A stretch of DNA of 64,000 nt from Anaerolineae bacterium. GTDB lineage: Bacteria > Chloroflexota > Anaerolineae > 4572-78 > J111. This document shows, in pieces, positions 36,770-45,868 of this stretch; the stretch's first letter is position 1; the number at the start of each line of letters is the position of its first letter. The notes under the pieces were generated by a model. That model was given only the letters and a program-made list of their open reading frames with translations, was not told the DNA's origin and made no database searches. Position numbers and translations under genes: made by a program. The DNA lies in assembly GCA_023382535.1 (NCBI GenBank), contig JAHDWA010000005.1, positions 218,827 through 282,826 on the forward strand, given 5' to 3'.

Positions 36770-36832
36770 GAGCGCCGGTGGTAAGATTGCCGCTGGGCTT
36801 TTCCGAATGCTCTTAGTCAAAAATTGGGCTGA

Positions 36833-36862
36833 AACAAAAAGCGCCCGGTGTAAGCCGGGCGC
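36833..36862 (-). terminator. Rho-independent terminator of the hybrid kinase gene
   Basis: Read on the minus strand, GCGCCCGG, a 6-base loop, CCGGGCGC and then TTTTTG. Confidence 0.9.
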
Positions 36863-36885
36863 GGGCTTAAAAGCTGTCTGACAGC

Positions 36886-38871
36886 TTACTGAGGGGCGGA
36901 CAATTCAGCCAGGTTGAGGGTGGTTTGGCTAGAGCTGGCATCAGCAGCCAGGGGTAAGGAAAAGGTGAAGCTGCTGCCCTGCTGGTATTGGCTCTCGGCC
37001 CAGATGGAACCGCCATATTTTTCGATAATGGATCTGCAGATTGCCAGGCCCAAGCCGGTGCCTTGAATCTCGGCACGATCCTCATTTTTGACCCGGTAAA
37101 ATTTATCGAAAACGAAGGGCAAGTCGGCCGGGGGAATGCCCAGGCCGTTATCTTCAACCTTTAACAAAACCTGGGTGTCGCTGCGCTGAGTCACCGTCTG
37201 GATGCGACCCCCTTCGGGTGTGTACTTGAGGGCGTTCCCAATCAGGTTGCTCAACACCTGCTTTAAACGTAGTCCGTTCCCAACCACCAGGATCGGCTTG
37301 TTAGGGCTGTGATAAACCAACTGCTGGCGTTTGCTGCCAGCCGTCTCTTGAAACTCGGCCACTACTTCGGTAGCCAGCCGGTCCAGATCAAGCGTGCTTA
37401 ATTCCAAATCAATCCCGGCTTCGATGCGGCTCAGGTCCAACAGGTCATTAATGAGGGCGGCAATATGGTCGGTCGCCTTGACAATCCGATTCATAAACGA
37501 GGTTTGCTGCTCGTTCAGACCGCCGGCCATCTCCAACATTTGGGCATACGCTTTAACCGAGGTCAGAGGAGCGCGCAAATCGTGCGAAACAGTTGAGACA
37601 AAATCTGACTTCAGGCGGTCCAGTTCTTTAAAGTAGGTGATGTCCTGCATAATCACCGCCCGTCCTACTTCGGGGATGGGGGTGAGGGTGGCATAAAAGA
37701 CCCGGCCATCTTCAAGGGGAATTTCGCGTTTGTGACTGCTGCCGATATCGGGGGCCGAGGCAATGAGGTCGAGCAGCGACTCGTTTTGGATCAATTCGGC
37801 CAGGGGCCGGCCCTCGGCTACAATCGCGCCCAGGTCAAAGGCGCGGCGAAAGGCACTGTTAGCCACGGTAATACGGTCGTCACGGCCGGCAATGACCACC
37901 ACCGGCTCTTCGATTTCACTCAAAACTGTCGCCAGTTTGGCCCGCTCACTTTCAGCCTGGTTGAACAGCTTGGCATTCTCCACCGAAATGGCGGCATAAT
38001 CGGCCAGGGCCGAGAGCAGGCGCAAATCATGATTGGTAAAATCGCGCTGCTGCTGGCGGTTGTCCACGCTCAACACGCCGCTGACCCGCCCGTGAATTTT
38101 GAGCGGCACATACATCACCGAGCGCACCAGATAGGAGGTCTTGATTTTGGTCAGGTCGGCCCCGGTGAGAACCAGGGGCTGACCGCTGGTGATGACTTCG
38201 CCGGCCAGGCTGTCCTCGACCCGTAAACGGAAGGAGCGGGCCAGGCGCTCGTCAATGCCGCGCGCCGCCACCATATAAAGCTCGTTAGTTTTTTCGTCAA
38301 CCAGCAGCAGCGATCCTTCTTCCGCATTGATTAAATAAACGGCCGCCTCGACCAGCCGTGAAAGCAGCTTATCCTGGTCGAGCAGCGACGTCACAGATTT
38401 ACCAATCCCAAAGAGGGTGTTTAATTCTTTGAGACGCTGCTCGAGCTGTTGGTTAGATTTCATCAAGCGTTTGGTCAGTTCGTCCCGTTCCCGGCGCAGC
38501 CGGGCTTCGGTCAGGGCGCGCTCGATGGCCTCCAACATTTCCGAGATTTGAAAGGGCTTGAGGACGTAATCTTTTACGCCCAGGCGGAAGGATTGCACCG
38601 CCAGGGTTTCGGAACCGTGAAAGGTCATCATAATGACGGGAATATTGGCGCGGTGTTCGTTGAGGGCGTCCAGGACCTCCATGCCGCTCATTCTGGGCAT
38701 GTTGTTGTCCAATAAAATCAAATCCGGGCGCTGGCTAAGGGCTATCTTTAGGCCCTCTGCCCCATTCCGAGCCACCAGAACCTGGTATCCATTCGGTTTT
38801 AAGACATATTCGGCAAGAAATTCAACATTCTGGGCGGAGTCGTCAACAACCAGCACAGATTCATTGGCCAT
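36886..38871 (-). CDS. Hybrid histidine kinase: receiver, GAF, PAS, HisKA and HATPase domains
   Basis: 661 residues. The receiver domain (1-125) has the phosphoacceptor Asp55 in LILLDNNMP and Lys105 in VLKPF. A coiled linker leads to GAF (about 150-310) and PAS (about 312-415) sensing domains. The kinase core has His430 in SHDLRAPL, the N-box NLIGNALKYTPEGG and G-boxes DNGLGI and GTGLGLAI. No membrane segment is present, so it senses in the cytoplasm. The N-terminal receiver suggests it is driven by an upstream kinase. No separate output regulator is adjacent. Confidence 0.93.
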   Translation of the reverse strand: MANESVLVVDDSAQNVEFLAEYVLKPNGYQVLVARNGAEGLKIALSQRPDLILLDNNMPRMSGMEVLDALNEHRANIPVIMMTFHGSETLAVQSFRLGVKDYVLKPFQISEMLEAIERALTEARLRRERDELTKRLMKSNQQLEQRLKELNTLFGIGKSVTSLLDQDKLLSRLVEAAVYLINAEEGSLLLVDEKTNELYMVAARGIDERLARSFRLRVEDSLAGEVITSGQPLVLTGADLTKIKTSYLVRSVMYVPLKIHGRVSGVLSVDNRQQQRDFTNHDLRLLSALADYAAISVENAKLFNQAESERAKLATVLSEIEEPVVVIAGRDDRITVANSAFRRAFDLGAIVAEGRPLAELIQNESLLDLIASAPDIGSSHKREIPLEDGRVFYATLTPIPEVGRAVIMQDITYFKELDRLKSDFVSTVSHDLRAPLTSVKAYAQMLEMAGGLNEQQTSFMNRIVKATDHIAALINDLLDLSRIEAGIDLELSTLDLDRLATEVVAEFQETAGSKRQQLVYHSPNKPILVVGNGLRLKQVLSNLIGNALKYTPEGGRIQTVTQRSDTQVLLKVEDNGLGIPPADLPFVFDKFYRVKNEDRAEIQGTGLGLAICRSIIEKYGGSIWAESQYQQGSSFTFSLPLAADASSSQTTLNLAELSAPQ

Positions 38872-38917
38872 AAAGAATATCCTTAAATCAAGTCAGGCAA
38901 ATTTAGGAGCAAGCGTT

Positions 38918-39130
38918 ATGGAAATTTTACCACAAGGCTATAAGCCAATAAATAGGAATTTAGTGGCAACTGGCGACCACCCCGTTAGTATGAGGCCTAT
39001 GTCCCAAATTGGGGATAACGTAGCATACGTGAAGCGGGCAACTTGCCTTGCAGAATGCCTAAAATTTGAGACAGACCTGAGTAACAGGCTGAGAGTATCC
39101 AATAAACAGAATTTAGGCTATAATAGCTGA
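38918..39130 (+). CDS. Possible small hypothetical protein (70 residues)
   Basis: ATG 38918 is preceded by AGGAG with 8-base spacing and opens a 70-residue frame (MEILPQGYKP to NLGYNS) in the gap between the divergent kinase and VanZ genes. The composition is AT-richer than its neighbours and no domain is recognised. A TATAAT (39119-39124), probably for vanZ, lies inside it. The only support is the ribosome site and open frame. Confidence 0.25.
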   Translation: MEILPQGYKPINRNLVATGDHPVSMRPMSQIGDNVAYVKRATCLAECLKFETDLSNRLRVSNKQNLGYNS

Positions 39131-39153
39131 GGGTAAGAAGAAGGGGAAATAAT

Positions 39154-39651
39154 TTGCGCGGCATGAATTTCGGTTCCCGCTGGCTCTGGTTGCTGTTCGT
39201 TGGCGTCATCGCCAGTTGGTTGTTGGGGATGACCCTTCGTCCCAATAGACATTTTAACCCTGACCAAATTAATCTGATCCCAATGTCCGAACACAGCGAG
39301 GCGCTTGCCTGTCTGATTAACAACACCTGTCTTTCACCACGCCGGGCGGTGTGGTTTTTGTTGATAGACGTCGTCGGCAATGTTATCGTTTTTGTCCCCC
39401 TGGGCTTTGGTTTGGCCGGGGTATTACGTTCAACTAACTTTCGACAGACCATTGGGCTGGCGGCCCTGGGCGGATTTGGCCTGAGTCTCCTGATTGAACT
39501 CAGCCAGCTTGTTATCCCTTCTCGGACCACCGATGTGGACGACCTGATATTTAATACTCTGGGGGCAAGTATAGGAGCGGTCATTTTTGCCCTGCTGGGG
39601 CGGGCAGTGGGCAGTAAATTAGCCGGGCGCAAAGCAGCCGGTGATACTTAG
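39154..39651 (+). CDS. VanZ-family membrane protein
   Basis: 165 residues with four predicted membrane helices. The family core is GNVIVFVPLGFGLAG, then SLLIELSQLVIPSRTTDVDD and FNTLGASIGA. VanZ-like proteins lower teicoplanin susceptibility in enterococci, but most are of unknown function. The TTG start is about 9 bases behind AAGGGGA; an ATG nine bases later is possible. It lies 30 bases downstream of a TATAAT-type -10 element. Confidence 0.88.
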   Translation: MRGMNFGSRWLWLLFVGVIASWLLGMTLRPNRHFNPDQINLIPMSEHSEALACLINNTCLSPRRAVWFLLIDVVGNVIVFVPLGFGLAGVLRSTNFRQTIGLAALGGFGLSLLIELSQLVIPSRTTDVDDLIFNTLGASIGAVIFALLGRAVGSKLAGRKAAGDT

Positions 39652-39706
39652 ACCAGAAAGGCGTACATTAGATAACAAATGAAGGGCAGCACCTACCCTG
39701 TTGTCC

Positions 39707-39739
39707 ATCTCGTTTCCAAACCCGGTTTGGGAACGAGAT
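39707..39739. repeat. CTCGTTTCC palindromic repeat between vanZ and the GT2 gene
   Basis: The arms ATCTCGTTTCCAAACC (39707-39722) and GGTTTGGGAACGAGAT (39724-39739) pair with one mismatch. Without a T tract it looks like a dispersed palindrome and not a terminator. Confidence 0.7.
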
Positions 39740-39802
39740 AAGTGAGTTTAGGCTACTTGAATACCTGTCCAAATGTTAATATCACCAGGAGATTGAGAAG
39801 AT

Positions 39803-40798
39803 ATGGCAAAAATTCGTTATTCGATTGTGGCTCCCTGCTACAACGAAGAAGGCAACATCCGCGAACTCTACCGCCGCATCAGCGAGGTGATGGATCAAAC
39901 GGGCGAACCCTGGGAATTGGTCTTAATCAATGACGGCAGCCGTGACCGTACCTCCGAACTGATGCGAGAACTGCACGAGCTTGATCCGCGAGTCCACTAC
40001 CTTGATTTTGCCCGCAACTTTGGCCACCAAATAGCCGTCACCGCTGGGATGGATTACGCTCAGGGTGAGGCGATCATTTTGATTGACTCTGACCTGCAAG
40101 ACCCGCCAGAACTCATCCTGGAGATGATAGAAAAGTGGAAAGAAGGCTACAAAGTAGTTTACGCTATCCGCAGTGAGCGCAAAGGCGAAACATGGTTTAA
40201 GTTGTTTACGGCCAAGCTGTTCTACCGCCTGATTTACCGTATCACCGACGTTGATATTCCCCTAGATACCGGCGATTTCCGCCTGATGGATCGCCAGGTA
40301 GTTGATACGATGAAGCGGATGCGCGAGCGCCACCGTTTCATCCGGGGGATGACCAGTTGGGTGGGTTTTAAGCAGACCGGCGTTTTTTATGTCCGCCAGG
40401 AGCGTTTTTCCGGGGAGACCGGCTACCCCCTGCGCAAAATGCTCAAATTCGCCAGCGATGCCATCACCGGCTTTAGCTATTTTCCGCTGCAATTGGCCAC
40501 CTACCTGGGCTTTATTGTGGCGGCATTAAGCGGGGTGGGGATGGTCGGCGTTATCCTGGCGCGGCTCATCGGGCAGCAGGCCTTTTTTGGCCAGGCGACC
40601 ACCCTGGTCATGGTGCTCTTCCTGGGCGGAATCCAGCTAATCTGCCTGGGGATCATCGGCGAGTACTTGGGGCGCATTTATGATGAGGTCAAAGACAGGC
40701 CCCTGTACGTTATCAACCAGGCTGTCGGCTTTGAAAAGACCCCGGAGACTCCTGAAGTCGCTGGCAAGGCGGAGCCAAAAATTGCTCATCTATCCTGA
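39803..40798 (+). CDS. Family 2 glycosyltransferase, GtrB/ArnC/DPM1-like
   Basis: 331 residues. The GT-A domain shows [12 protein letters not shown] near the N-terminus, [10 protein letters not shown] and the metal-binding [10 protein letters not shown], then [12 protein letters not shown]. Two membrane helices occupy about 225-305. Such enzymes load a sugar from a nucleotide donor onto polyprenyl phosphate at the inner membrane. The GT39-like and DUF2079 proteins are possible downstream users, though 20 kb away. The ATG is preceded by a weak GGAG. Confidence 0.92.
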   Translation: MAKIRYSIVAPCYNEEGNIRELYRRISEVMDQTGEPWELVLINDGSRDRTSELMRELHELDPRVHYLDFARNFGHQIAVTAGMDYAQGEAIILIDSDLQDPPELILEMIEKWKEGYKVVYAIRSERKGETWFKLFTAKLFYRLIYRITDVDIPLDTGDFRLMDRQVVDTMKRMRERHRFIRGMTSWVGFKQTGVFYVRQERFSGETGYPLRKMLKFASDAITGFSYFPLQLATYLGFIVAALSGVGMVGVILARLIGQQAFFGQATTLVMVLFLGGIQLICLGIIGEYLGRIYDEVKDRPLYVINQAVGFEKTPETPEVAGKAEPKIAHLS

Positions 40799-41453
40799 CG
40801 ACCGCGTCTTAGTGGCCGTTATGAACAATCCTCAAGATTGGCGGCGGGTGCAAACCGAGGGCTGGTATCGCCTGCCGGTCAAACATGCCCCGGAGGGTAC
40901 ACCCCATTTCGACTGGCTTGCTTTTTATTTCACCAGCGCCTTTGGCAACGATAAGTGGGCGATTCATTATTATGCTCGCCTCGAGGGCCACGAACTCGTC
41001 ACTCGCCGCGACCTGATCCCCACTGAATCTGACCACAAACGGGCCGGGGAGTGGTACTACAAATTGGCTGTCGGGCCGCTCCAGCACAAACTGCCGCCGA
41101 TTAGCTCCACCAATTGGCGGCGAATCACCTTCATCGTTACTACCGGGGACCGTTTCGAGACGGCCGAGGAGATCAATGACCTGTTTGAAAACCAATCGCC
41201 GGCCGGGCGGCTGTACGTGACCCTGCGCGAAGAGGGTTTCCACCCAGAACGTGACTGGCCTCTGCGAGAGCAAGGAGTGACCTATCAAGTGGACCTGGCG
41301 CTGCCGTTGGGCCAGAATCAATGGCTGCCGGTTGTCTTGACCTCTAGCGACACCCCTTCCGTTCCGGCCGGCGCGCTCCGCTTCAGCCCCGACAGCGACC
41401 CAGCCGAGTGTGCCCGCATCATCCGGCAAAAAATTAAAGAAAAAATCCCCTAA
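40782..41453 (+). CDS. Conserved hypothetical protein (about 223 residues)
   Basis: I know no name for this family. From TTG 40782 the protein reads [15 protein letters not shown], then [12 protein letters not shown] and [11 protein letters not shown], and later [15 protein letters not shown]. There is no signal peptide or membrane helix. It overlaps the end of the glycosyltransferase gene by 17 bases and GGAG lies about 7 bases upstream, suggesting translational coupling. The pattern of aromatic-rich strands recalls small nucleic-acid- or ligand-binding beta-barrels, but this is a guess. Confidence 0.65.
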   Translation: MLIYPDDRVLVAVMNNPQDWRRVQTEGWYRLPVKHAPEGTPHFDWLAFYFTSAFGNDKWAIHYYARLEGHELVTRRDLIPTESDHKRAGEWYYKLAVGPLQHKLPPISSTNWRRITFIVTTGDRFETAEEINDLFENQSPAGRLYVTLREEGFHPERDWPLREQGVTYQVDLALPLGQNQWLPVVLTSSDTPSVPAGALRFSPDSDPAECARIIRQKIKEKIP

Positions 41454-41480
41454 TCCCGGCCCAAATTGAGGAGAAGCAGT

Positions 41481-41882
41481 ATGAGTCAGGCGCCTTTACG
41501 CGACGACGAATTTGAGCTTTATGATTTAGCTGTGGTGGTGGAGAAGATTGAAGGCCACTGCACCTGTGCTATGGCGGAAGGTGATTGCTTTTACTTACGC
41601 GGCGGCAAACTTTCGCTGCCGGATGGGGCCGATTTTTGCCTATATGCCCTGCAGTCGGTCATTCCCTTGCTGCCGGCCAAACAGCGCCACAATCACCCCG
41701 CCGATTGGATGGAAACCGACGCTCGCGTGGTCTGTCCCGACCCGGCCTGTCGTTTGATCATGCGGATTGACCGGGTCAGCCGCCGCACGCTCCGCCACGA
41801 CGACGTTAGTCCAATTGCCTGGGAAGACATAGGGCATGGAACACAGAGAAACTCAGAGAAAACGCAAAGTTTCATAGAGTAA
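41481..41882 (+). CDS. TIGR04076-like small Cys-containing protein
   Basis: 133 residues. Cysteines in EGHCTCAMAEGD, DFCLYALQSVIP and VVCPDPACRLIMRIDR match the layout of the TIGR04076 family of unknown function, possibly a metal site. ATG 41481 is chosen because GAGGAG lies 7 bases upstream. The last 16 residues (GHGTQRNSEKTQSF) are encoded by a short tandem repeat that continues past the stop, so the natural end of the protein has been replaced or extended by the repeat. Confidence 0.75.
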   Translation: MSQAPLRDDEFELYDLAVVVEKIEGHCTCAMAEGDCFYLRGGKLSLPDGADFCLYALQSVIPLLPAKQRHNHPADWMETDARVVCPDPACRLIMRIDRVSRRTLRHDDVSPIAWEDIGHGTQRNSEKTQSFIE

Positions 41883-41938
41883 TCTTTAAAATTCTCTCAG
41901 CGTTCTCTGTGAATACTCTGTGCCCCTCTGTGTTCCTG
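41836..41938. repeat. Inverted ACAGAGAAAC / TTCTCTGTG short repeat pair
   Basis: The left arm (ACACAGAGAAACTCAGAG) lies in the last codons of the TIGR04076-like gene. The right arm (TCTCTGTG and CTCTGTGTTCC words) ends at the convergent LLM gene. The arms are imperfect inverted copies. Confidence 0.7.
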
Positions 41939-41939
41939 A

Positions 41940-42938
41940 TCAGCGGGAACGAAAATGGGGCAGTACTTGCTCACCCAGCAGTTGGATCGCCGCCCGCGGC
42001 TCCGGCCCCAGCGGCGGGCCAAAGCTGAGGTGGCGTGCCCCGGCCTCGACCAATGGCTCCAGCCGGGCGATTAAATCCTCCGGCCGCCCGACCACCCCGA
42101 TCTGGAGCATGCGCTCATCCACCAGGCCGCACGCCCTGTCTATATCATTTTCAACCATCACCGCCTGCTCAATCGGCGCAAAATCCTCAGTGGTCAGACC
42201 CAGGCGATCCAGTATCAGCGGGCCGAGGGTATGGCCGTAATAAGCGACCTTCTCGGCCAGTGCTCGCCGGGCCATATCCCGATCCTCGGCCAGCGAAACC
42301 CACATGCAAACGGCAAAGTCGAGCGGAGGCAGCGCGTCTGCCCGCTTCGCCAAACCTTCATCCAGGTAAGGCTTGACCCCAAAATAATGCTCCGGCGGAA
42401 AGAGCAGCGGCAGCACGCCGTCGGCCAGTTCACCGGCCAGGCGCAGCATACCCGGCCCCATCGCTCCCAGATAAATCGGGGTCACGCGCGGAGCCTCGAA
42501 GCGCATGTAAGCTTCGCCGCTCCAGTGCAGAAATTTACCGTCAATCACCGCTCGCTCGCCGGCCAGCAGCGCCCGGATTGCCACGATCGTTTCGCGCATG
42601 GCGGCCAGAGGTTGGCCGTGGTTCAGGTCAACCCACTTCAAAAAGTCGGCGGCGCCGGAGGCCAGGCCCAGGTTGAAACGGCAGCCGGATAGTTCATCCA
42701 GCGTGGCCGCCAGCATGGCAATTTCGCTGGGGTGGATGGTGTAAGGATTGAGGATGCACGTGCCGATTTCAATCTCACGGGTAGCGGCAGCCACCGCCGA
42801 AAGAATCACCGGCGCGCTGCGCAGAAACAGATCGTTGCTCACCCAGAACTGGTCAAAGCCGTGCAGTTCGGCCAGTTGGGCCAGGGTGACATACTCCGGC
42901 AGAGGCAGATCGTTGTTGAGACGCAGGCTAAAGCGCAT
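41940..42938 (-). CDS. LLM-class flavin-dependent oxidoreductase
   Basis: 332 residues of the luciferase-like monooxygenase barrel, in the subgroup that includes F420-dependent methylene-tetrahydromethanopterin reductases. Visible are GFDQFWVSND, then EIGTCILNPYTIHPSEIA, LGLASGAADFL and PIYLGAMGPGMLRLAGELADG. The reaction is hydride transfer with F420 or FMN; the substrate is unknown. A paralog of similar length is at 52853. ATG start without a strong ribosome site. Confidence 0.87.
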   Translation of the reverse strand: MRFSLRLNNDLPLPEYVTLAQLAELHGFDQFWVSNDLFLRSAPVILSAVAAATREIEIGTCILNPYTIHPSEIAMLAATLDELSGCRFNLGLASGAADFLKWVDLNHGQPLAAMRETIVAIRALLAGERAVIDGKFLHWSGEAYMRFEAPRVTPIYLGAMGPGMLRLAGELADGVLPLLFPPEHYFGVKPYLDEGLAKRADALPPLDFAVCMWVSLAEDRDMARRALAEKVAYYGHTLGPLILDRLGLTTEDFAPIEQAVMVENDIDRACGLVDERMLQIGVVGRPEDLIARLEPLVEAGARHLSFGPPLGPEPRAAIQLLGEQVLPHFRSR

Positions 42939-42952
42939 AATCGTCGTCCTAA

Positions 42953-42985
42953 AGACCTGGCAGGTTTCTACAACCTGTCAGGTCT
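42953..42985. repeat. AGACCTGGCAGGTT palindromic repeat at the RidA stop
   Basis: The arms AGACCTGGCAGGTT (42953-42966) and AACCTGTCAGGTCT (42972-42985) pair with one mismatch. The right arm supplies the last codons and stop of the RidA gene. Confidence 0.75.
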
Positions 42986-43388
42986 GAATATCCCCCGACC
43001 CAATGATAGCCTCGGCCTCGATTTCCACCAGGTACTCGTCGCCGATCAACTGGGCCTGAACCATGGTATTGGCCGGGCGAATCGAGCCGAAGCGCTCGCC
43101 ATGGACCAGGGCGACCGGCTCCCAATCGGTTACATGGCGCAGGTAAATGCGGGTGCGAACCACATCGTGCAGCGCTCCCCCCAGTTGGTTGATCGCCTTT
43201 TCAATTTTATCCAGGATAAAACGGGTCTGTGCGGCGGGATCACCCGCTCCAACTACCCCTTCGGGGCCGGTTGCCGTCGTGCCGGAAACCAGGATCCGGT
43301 CGCCCACCCGCACCGCGCGAGCGTAGCCGGCCAAATCCTCCCAATGGGTGCCGCTGCCGATGGAACTTCGGTGCAGTTTTGTATTCAT
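42978..43388 (-). CDS. RidA/YjgF/UK114 family protein
   Basis: 136 residues, the usual length. GYARAVRVGDRILVSGTTA opens the fold, followed by QTRFILDKIEKAINQLG, DVVRTRIYLR, the family arginine region and EIEAEAII. RidA members deaminate reactive enamine/imine intermediates; the Arg of VRTRIYL is the usual carboxylate anchor. The protein lies immediately upstream of the LLM oxidoreductase in the same direction, a pairing that suggests a shared catabolic job. AGGAGG lies 6-7 bases before the ATG. Confidence 0.92.
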   Translation of the reverse strand: MNTKLHRSSIGSGTHWEDLAGYARAVRVGDRILVSGTTATGPEGVVGAGDPAAQTRFILDKIEKAINQLGGALHDVVRTRIYLRHVTDWEPVALVHGERFGSIRPANTMVQAQLIGDEYLVEIEAEAIIGSGDIQT

Positions 43389-43448
43389 ATTGCCTCCTGG
43401 AAAATGAATCGGCAGAAAATAAAATCTGTTATCAACTCAAGTGGGGTA

Positions 43449-45707
43449 TTAAACCTGAACCACCACGATTGTCAAATCGTCGTGGGGTTCAATATTGCCG
43501 GTGAAGTTAGTGACCACCGCCCGAAGGTGAGCCAGCATGGCCGAGGCGCTGGTTTTAGGCCCGGCAGCGACAGCCTGTTCAAACCGCTCAAAGCTAAAGA
43601 GTTGACCGGCGGCATTGAAAGCCTCGATGACGCCATCGCTGGTAAAGATAACCAGATCTCCCAAATTGAGGCTAAAGGTAGCTTCAGGATACCTGTGGCG
43701 AGCACTAAGGCCGACTCCCAACGGCAGGCCGCCTACCTCAACCCATTCGACGGCGCCACTGGTCCGGCGAATCAGCGGGGTGACACAACCGGCATTGGCG
43801 ACCCGCAGCCAACCCTGAGGCTGGCCCGGAGTCGGGAGGGTGATTTCGGCATAACAAAGCGCGCAGTTTTGCAGGGTAGTTTTGGTGTAGGGCTTTAGGG
43901 CCAGGTCGAGTTTGGTCAGCAGGTCACTGGGGCTAAAGGCGTGGATGATGATAGATTGCAGCGCGGTCAGGCTGGCCGCCATGAGCAAGGCCGCCGGCAT
44001 TCCTTTGCCCGACACGTCGCCAACGGCAATAGCAAACCGCTCTCCCTCGCTTGCCCCTTCAAGCAGAGAAGCCTTGAAGGAGCTAAAGGCGTGATAGGCA
44101 TAGAAATCGCCGCCAACTTCCCGTGCGGGCGCGCTGTAGCAGACCAGGTCCAGGCCGGGCCAGGTGGGGCGACCGGCCGGCAAGAGGCTCTGCTGGATTT
44201 TGTGGGCCAGGGTCAATTCTTCCTGCAAACGAGTGGTCAGTTCTTGCAGTTGTTGGTTGGTCACTTTCAGTTCTTCTTCGGCCCGCTTGCGTGCTGTAAT
44301 GTCGCTGACCACGCCGTAAATGATTTTAGAAGCGCCCTCTCTGTGGCTTCTGCCGCTGTCACGTACCCAGATCACCGTACCGTCGGCCCGAACCAGCCGA
44401 TATTCCATCTCGCTGTTCTGGCCTGCCGCCAACGTGGCCGCCTGAACGGCGGCGGCAGCCTGATCGTCCGGGTGAATAACCTGGGTCGGCCAGAAATGCC
44501 AATCGGTCTCAAATCTTTCCTTCGGATAGCCAGTCAATATTTCAATGTGAGGGGAGAGATAAAGATTGACCGCCTGGCCTGCCTCTGTAAGCTGGGTCAC
44601 GTAGACATGATCGCTAATGGAAGAAACAACCTCGCGGAAGCGCTCTTGACTGGAATGCAAAGCAGCCTCCGCCTGTTTGCGTTCGGTCAGATCAATACCG
44701 GTGTTAAGGATATATTCCATCACGCCCTGCTGGTCGTACAAAACGGTGTTAGACCAGGCGATCAGGCGGCGCTGACCTTCTTTGGTCAGCCAGTCGCTCT
44801 CATAGCGCTTGGGCGGCTGGTTAAGCCAAAGTTGTTCAAAGTCGGCTTTAATCGGCTCAATCTCCTCAGGCGAGAGGAACAAATCCCACCAGTGTTTACC
44901 CCTGACTTCCTCAAAGGAGTAGCCGGTGATCTGCTCGCAGGCCCGGTTGAAGCGAATAATACGGCCGTACCGGTTAAGGACCATGACCAGGGCGCTGGTG
45001 TTATCAAGCACCGCCGCGATAAAATTACGCTCTCGCTTCAGCGCCCGCACCCGCTCTAGACTTTCCTGCCGGCTCTGGTCGTACAAGTAGGCATTTTTCA
45101 GAGCCGTGGCCGCCTGGCTGGTCAAAGCCTGGATCCGCTCCAGATCTTCCGGCTTGAAATACCGGGGTGTGGCGCTGTTTAGATTCAGGAAACCAATCAG
45201 CCGGCCCTGGATAAAAATGGGCGCTCCCAGATAGGATTTTATCCAACTGGCCTCCGGCTTTTCCACCCAGGTCTGGTCCTCTTCAACGGAGAGAATGACC
45301 AAAGGCCGGCCAGTTTCCTGCATAAATTGCAGGGTTGGCGTTTCAGCCACAACCAGCCCCGGTCCGGCCGGATGGTCACTTGAGCCTAAACGGGTATAGC
45401 CCCGCCGCCGCGAGATACGCGCTACCCCATTTTCAACCAGCATAATGGCGGTGCCATCGTGGGGGATAAGCTCGCGGGCCTGATCCATCAGGCGGTCGAG
45501 GATTTCTTCAAAATTGAGGGTGCTGGTCAGGGCGGTGCTGGTTTGATAGAGTATTTCCGCCAAACGCCACTGCTCACGTTGGGCGGCTAAAAGTCTTTCC
45601 TGTTCCGCTTCCCGTTGTCTGGACTTTGCTAACAACGCCTCCAATTCAGCCAGGCGTTGGTTGATGGGGGGGGAGGTTACTTCGACAGGTTTGATGTTTT
45701 TTGGCAT
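43449..45707 (-). CDS. SpoIIE/RsbU-type protein phosphatase with GAF and PAS sensing domains
   Basis: About 752 residues. After a coiled start, a GAF domain (about 50-210) and two PAS/PAC domains (about 225-350 and 355-480, with FNRACEQITGYSFEEV and a DGTVIWVRDSGRSH stretch) lead to a PP2C-like phosphatase domain. Its metal sites are EVGGDFYAY, VGDVSGKGMPAALLMA, TSDGVIEAFN and PHDDLTIVVV. It would dephosphorylate an anti-sigma-factor antagonist in a partner-switching pathway. No anti-sigma or antagonist gene is adjacent. ATG 45707 is favoured over an upstream TTG-type opening. Confidence 0.92.
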   Translation of the reverse strand: MPKNIKPVEVTSPPINQRLAELEALLAKSRQREAEQERLLAAQREQWRLAEILYQTSTALTSTLNFEEILDRLMDQARELIPHDGTAIMLVENGVARISRRRGYTRLGSSDHPAGPGLVVAETPTLQFMQETGRPLVILSVEEDQTWVEKPEASWIKSYLGAPIFIQGRLIGFLNLNSATPRYFKPEDLERIQALTSQAATALKNAYLYDQSRQESLERVRALKRERNFIAAVLDNTSALVMVLNRYGRIIRFNRACEQITGYSFEEVRGKHWWDLFLSPEEIEPIKADFEQLWLNQPPKRYESDWLTKEGQRRLIAWSNTVLYDQQGVMEYILNTGIDLTERKQAEAALHSSQERFREVVSSISDHVYVTQLTEAGQAVNLYLSPHIEILTGYPKERFETDWHFWPTQVIHPDDQAAAAVQAATLAAGQNSEMEYRLVRADGTVIWVRDSGRSHREGASKIIYGVVSDITARKRAEEELKVTNQQLQELTTRLQEELTLAHKIQQSLLPAGRPTWPGLDLVCYSAPAREVGGDFYAYHAFSSFKASLLEGASEGERFAIAVGDVSGKGMPAALLMAASLTALQSIIIHAFSPSDLLTKLDLALKPYTKTTLQNCALCYAEITLPTPGQPQGWLRVANAGCVTPLIRRTSGAVEWVEVGGLPLGVGLSARHRYPEATFSLNLGDLVIFTSDGVIEAFNAAGQLFSFERFEQAVAAGPKTSASAMLAHLRAVVTNFTGNIEPHDDLTIVVVQV

Positions 45708-45868
45708 GATTCTTGCCTGGAATTTAGCGGAAAAAGAATGAGACAGAATTAGCTTTATGGTATTAAGATACAACAAATACGGCTAAACTTCAATACACCA
45801 AAAGTAATTCGACTGCCCAGCTGGCAGGTTTTGCCAAAAATTGAGGTTAATGATAAGCTGATTCTCCT

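Noticed and set aside
39707..39739. Palindrome between vanZ and the GT2 gene considered as a Rho-independent terminator
   Set aside because: The stem is good but there is no T tract on either side; it matches better a dispersed palindromic repeat.
42732..45059. Two long plus-strand open frames (388 and 372 codons) opposite the LLM, RidA and SpoIIE-type genes
   Set aside because: They run antisense across recognisable genes and across gene borders, with no motifs and no ribosome sites.
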